From: CAYWMP01 sp964459445
Lineage (GTDB): Bacteria; Desulfobacterota; DSM-4660; Desulfatiglandales; HGW-15
DNA length: 32,605 bases
NCBI GenBank assembly: GCA_964459445.1
Contig: CAYWMP010000050.1
Location: forward strand, 1 to 32,605
Direction of reading: 5' to 3'
Under the pieces are notes generated by a model. That model was not told the origin of the DNA, ran no database searches, and saw only the letters and a program-made list of their open reading frames with translations. Below, one piece after another: positions 31,805 through 32,605 of the stretch (its first letter is position 1; every line of letters starts with the position of its first letter). Position numbers and translations under genes: made by a program.

Positions 31805-32605
31805 CTATTTTTTTCGGTTTTCCGGTCTCAACGCCCTCACCGTTGTTCCCGCTCGCCACATTTCCGAGTTTCGGATCTCGTTCAACTCTTCATCGAGTTG
31901 CTCTCGATAATTAGGCCGGCTATTTGTATCGAGGACGATTTTGGTTTCTTTACCGGAAACAACGCTTTCATAGAGATCATCAAAGACCGGAACCACGGCA
32001 TCTCTGAAACGATGTCGCCAGTCTAAAGCACCCCTTTGAGCTGTGGTGCTGCAATTGGCATACATCCAATCCATGCCGTTTTCCGCCACAAGTCGAATGA
32101 GGCTCTGGGTAAGTTCTTCCACCGTCTCATTGAATGCCTCGCTTGGCGTATGTCCGTGTTTCCTTAAAATGTTGTACTGTGCCTCCATGACGCCTGCAAG
32201 ACACCCCATGAGGACGCCCCGCTCCCCCACAAGATCACTGTGCACTTCCTTTTCAAAGGTTGTCGGAAAAAGATAACCTGAACCAATGGCGATCCCGGTG
32301 GCAAGGGTCCGCTCTTCCGCCCTGCCTGTAAAGTCCTGGTGGACGGCGTAGCTGGAGTTGATACCGCTTCCGTTCAGAAAATTCCTGCGGACGGTCCTGC
32401 CCGATCCCTTGGGGGCAACAAGAATCACATCAACATAATCCGGGGGGACGACACCGGTTTGGTCCTGGTAGGTGATGGCAAAGCCATGGGAAAAATAGAG
32501 GGCATCCCCTTCTTTCAGGCAGGCTTTGATTTTCGGCCAAGTCGCTACCTGCCCGGCATCGGAGACCAGGAATTGGATGATGGTTCCCCTCTCAGCAGCT
32601 TCCTC
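31805..32605 (-). CDS. ilvC: Ketol-acid reductoisomerase, 3' part (5' end beyond the window)
   Basis: The visible 266 codons run in frame from the window edge to TAG at 31805. The enzyme isomerises and reduces acetolactate with NADPH and Mg2+ in valine/isoleucine synthesis. Visible parts: the end of the Rossmann domain (IIQFLVSDAGQ, YFSHGFAITY, VDVILVAPKGSG), then the knotted C-terminal domain with the metal-binding SDLVGERGVLMG and the EAFNETVEELTQSL and ANCSTTAQRGALDW segments. It resembles the short Bacteroidetes-type IlvC; by comparison about 80 N-terminal residues lie outside the window. Its 3' 156 bp are duplicated at 30886-31041. Confidence 0.93.
   Translation of the reverse strand, partial: EEAAERGTIIQFLVSDAGQVATWPKIKACLKEGDALYFSHGFAITYQDQTGVVPPDYVDVILVAPKGSGRTVRRNFLNGSGINSSYAVHQDFTGRAEERTLATGIAIGSGYLFPTTFEKEVHSDLVGERGVLMGCLAGVMEAQYNILRKHGHTPSEAFNETVEELTQSLIRLVAENGMDWMYANCSTTAQRGALDWRHRFRDAVVPVFDDLYESVVSGKETKIVLDTNSRPNYREQLDEELNEIRNSEMWRAGTTVRALRPENRKK

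Overview
The window looks like chromosome of an anaerobic member of the Desulfobacterota (former Deltaproteobacteria). That is inferred from gene content: an aldehyde:ferredoxin oxidoreductase, a DUF2284 metal-binding protein, an ArsR/CMD/ECF-sigma module, a sigma-54 activator of the AcoR type, a Bacteroidetes-like IlvC, and intergenic word repeats. No marker gene fixes the species.

Layout. 1-7200: a secreted VWA protein; a minus-strand group of a 13-TPR lipoprotein, an ArsR regulator, a CMD/AhpD-like protein and an ECF sigma factor; a 178-bp palindromic MITE-like element; a DUF2284 protein; and two Hsp20 chaperones. 7200-10900: a structured leader RNA candidate, a DMT-family exporter, a tungsten-type aldehyde oxidoreductase and a HIT protein. 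10990-29260: a large catabolic cluster. A divergent AcoR-like sigma-54 activator and lipoyl synthase face a long plus-strand gene series. The series encodes an acetoin/2-oxoacid dehydrogenase complex (E1 alpha, E1 beta, E2, E3), an M24-fold enzyme, a ribose-type ABC importer (binding protein, double ATPase, two permeases) with an embedded cytidylate-kinase-like protein and XRE-cupin regulator, then an Old Yellow Enzyme-type oxidoreductase and two VOC proteins. 29260-32605: a degenerate accessory patch with a PIN/AbrB toxin-antitoxin pair, AbiEi, aldehyde oxidoreductase, ilvC and FAH fragments and a DUF4258/DUF2283 pair, ending in the 3' part of ilvC.

How it works together. A consensus sigma-54 promoter (TGGCAC-N5-TTGC) and two upstream dyads lie between lipA and acoA, so the AcoR-like activator probably drives the dehydrogenase operon, with LipA lipoylating its E2. 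Close spacing suggests that transcription continues through the importer and the OYE/VOC genes. The window may therefore hold a complete uptake-and-oxidation pathway for an unidentified small polyol, ketone or sugar-like compound.

The most unusual observation is in the arsR gene at 3213-3545. Its reading frame is interrupted by one in-frame TGA exactly where relatives often have Cys, and it then continues for 20 well-formed codons with a small hairpin just after the TGA. This is a candidate selenocysteine-containing ArsR regulator beside a Cys-rich CMD protein and an ECF sigma factor, under a near-ideal promoter with a perfect operator dyad.
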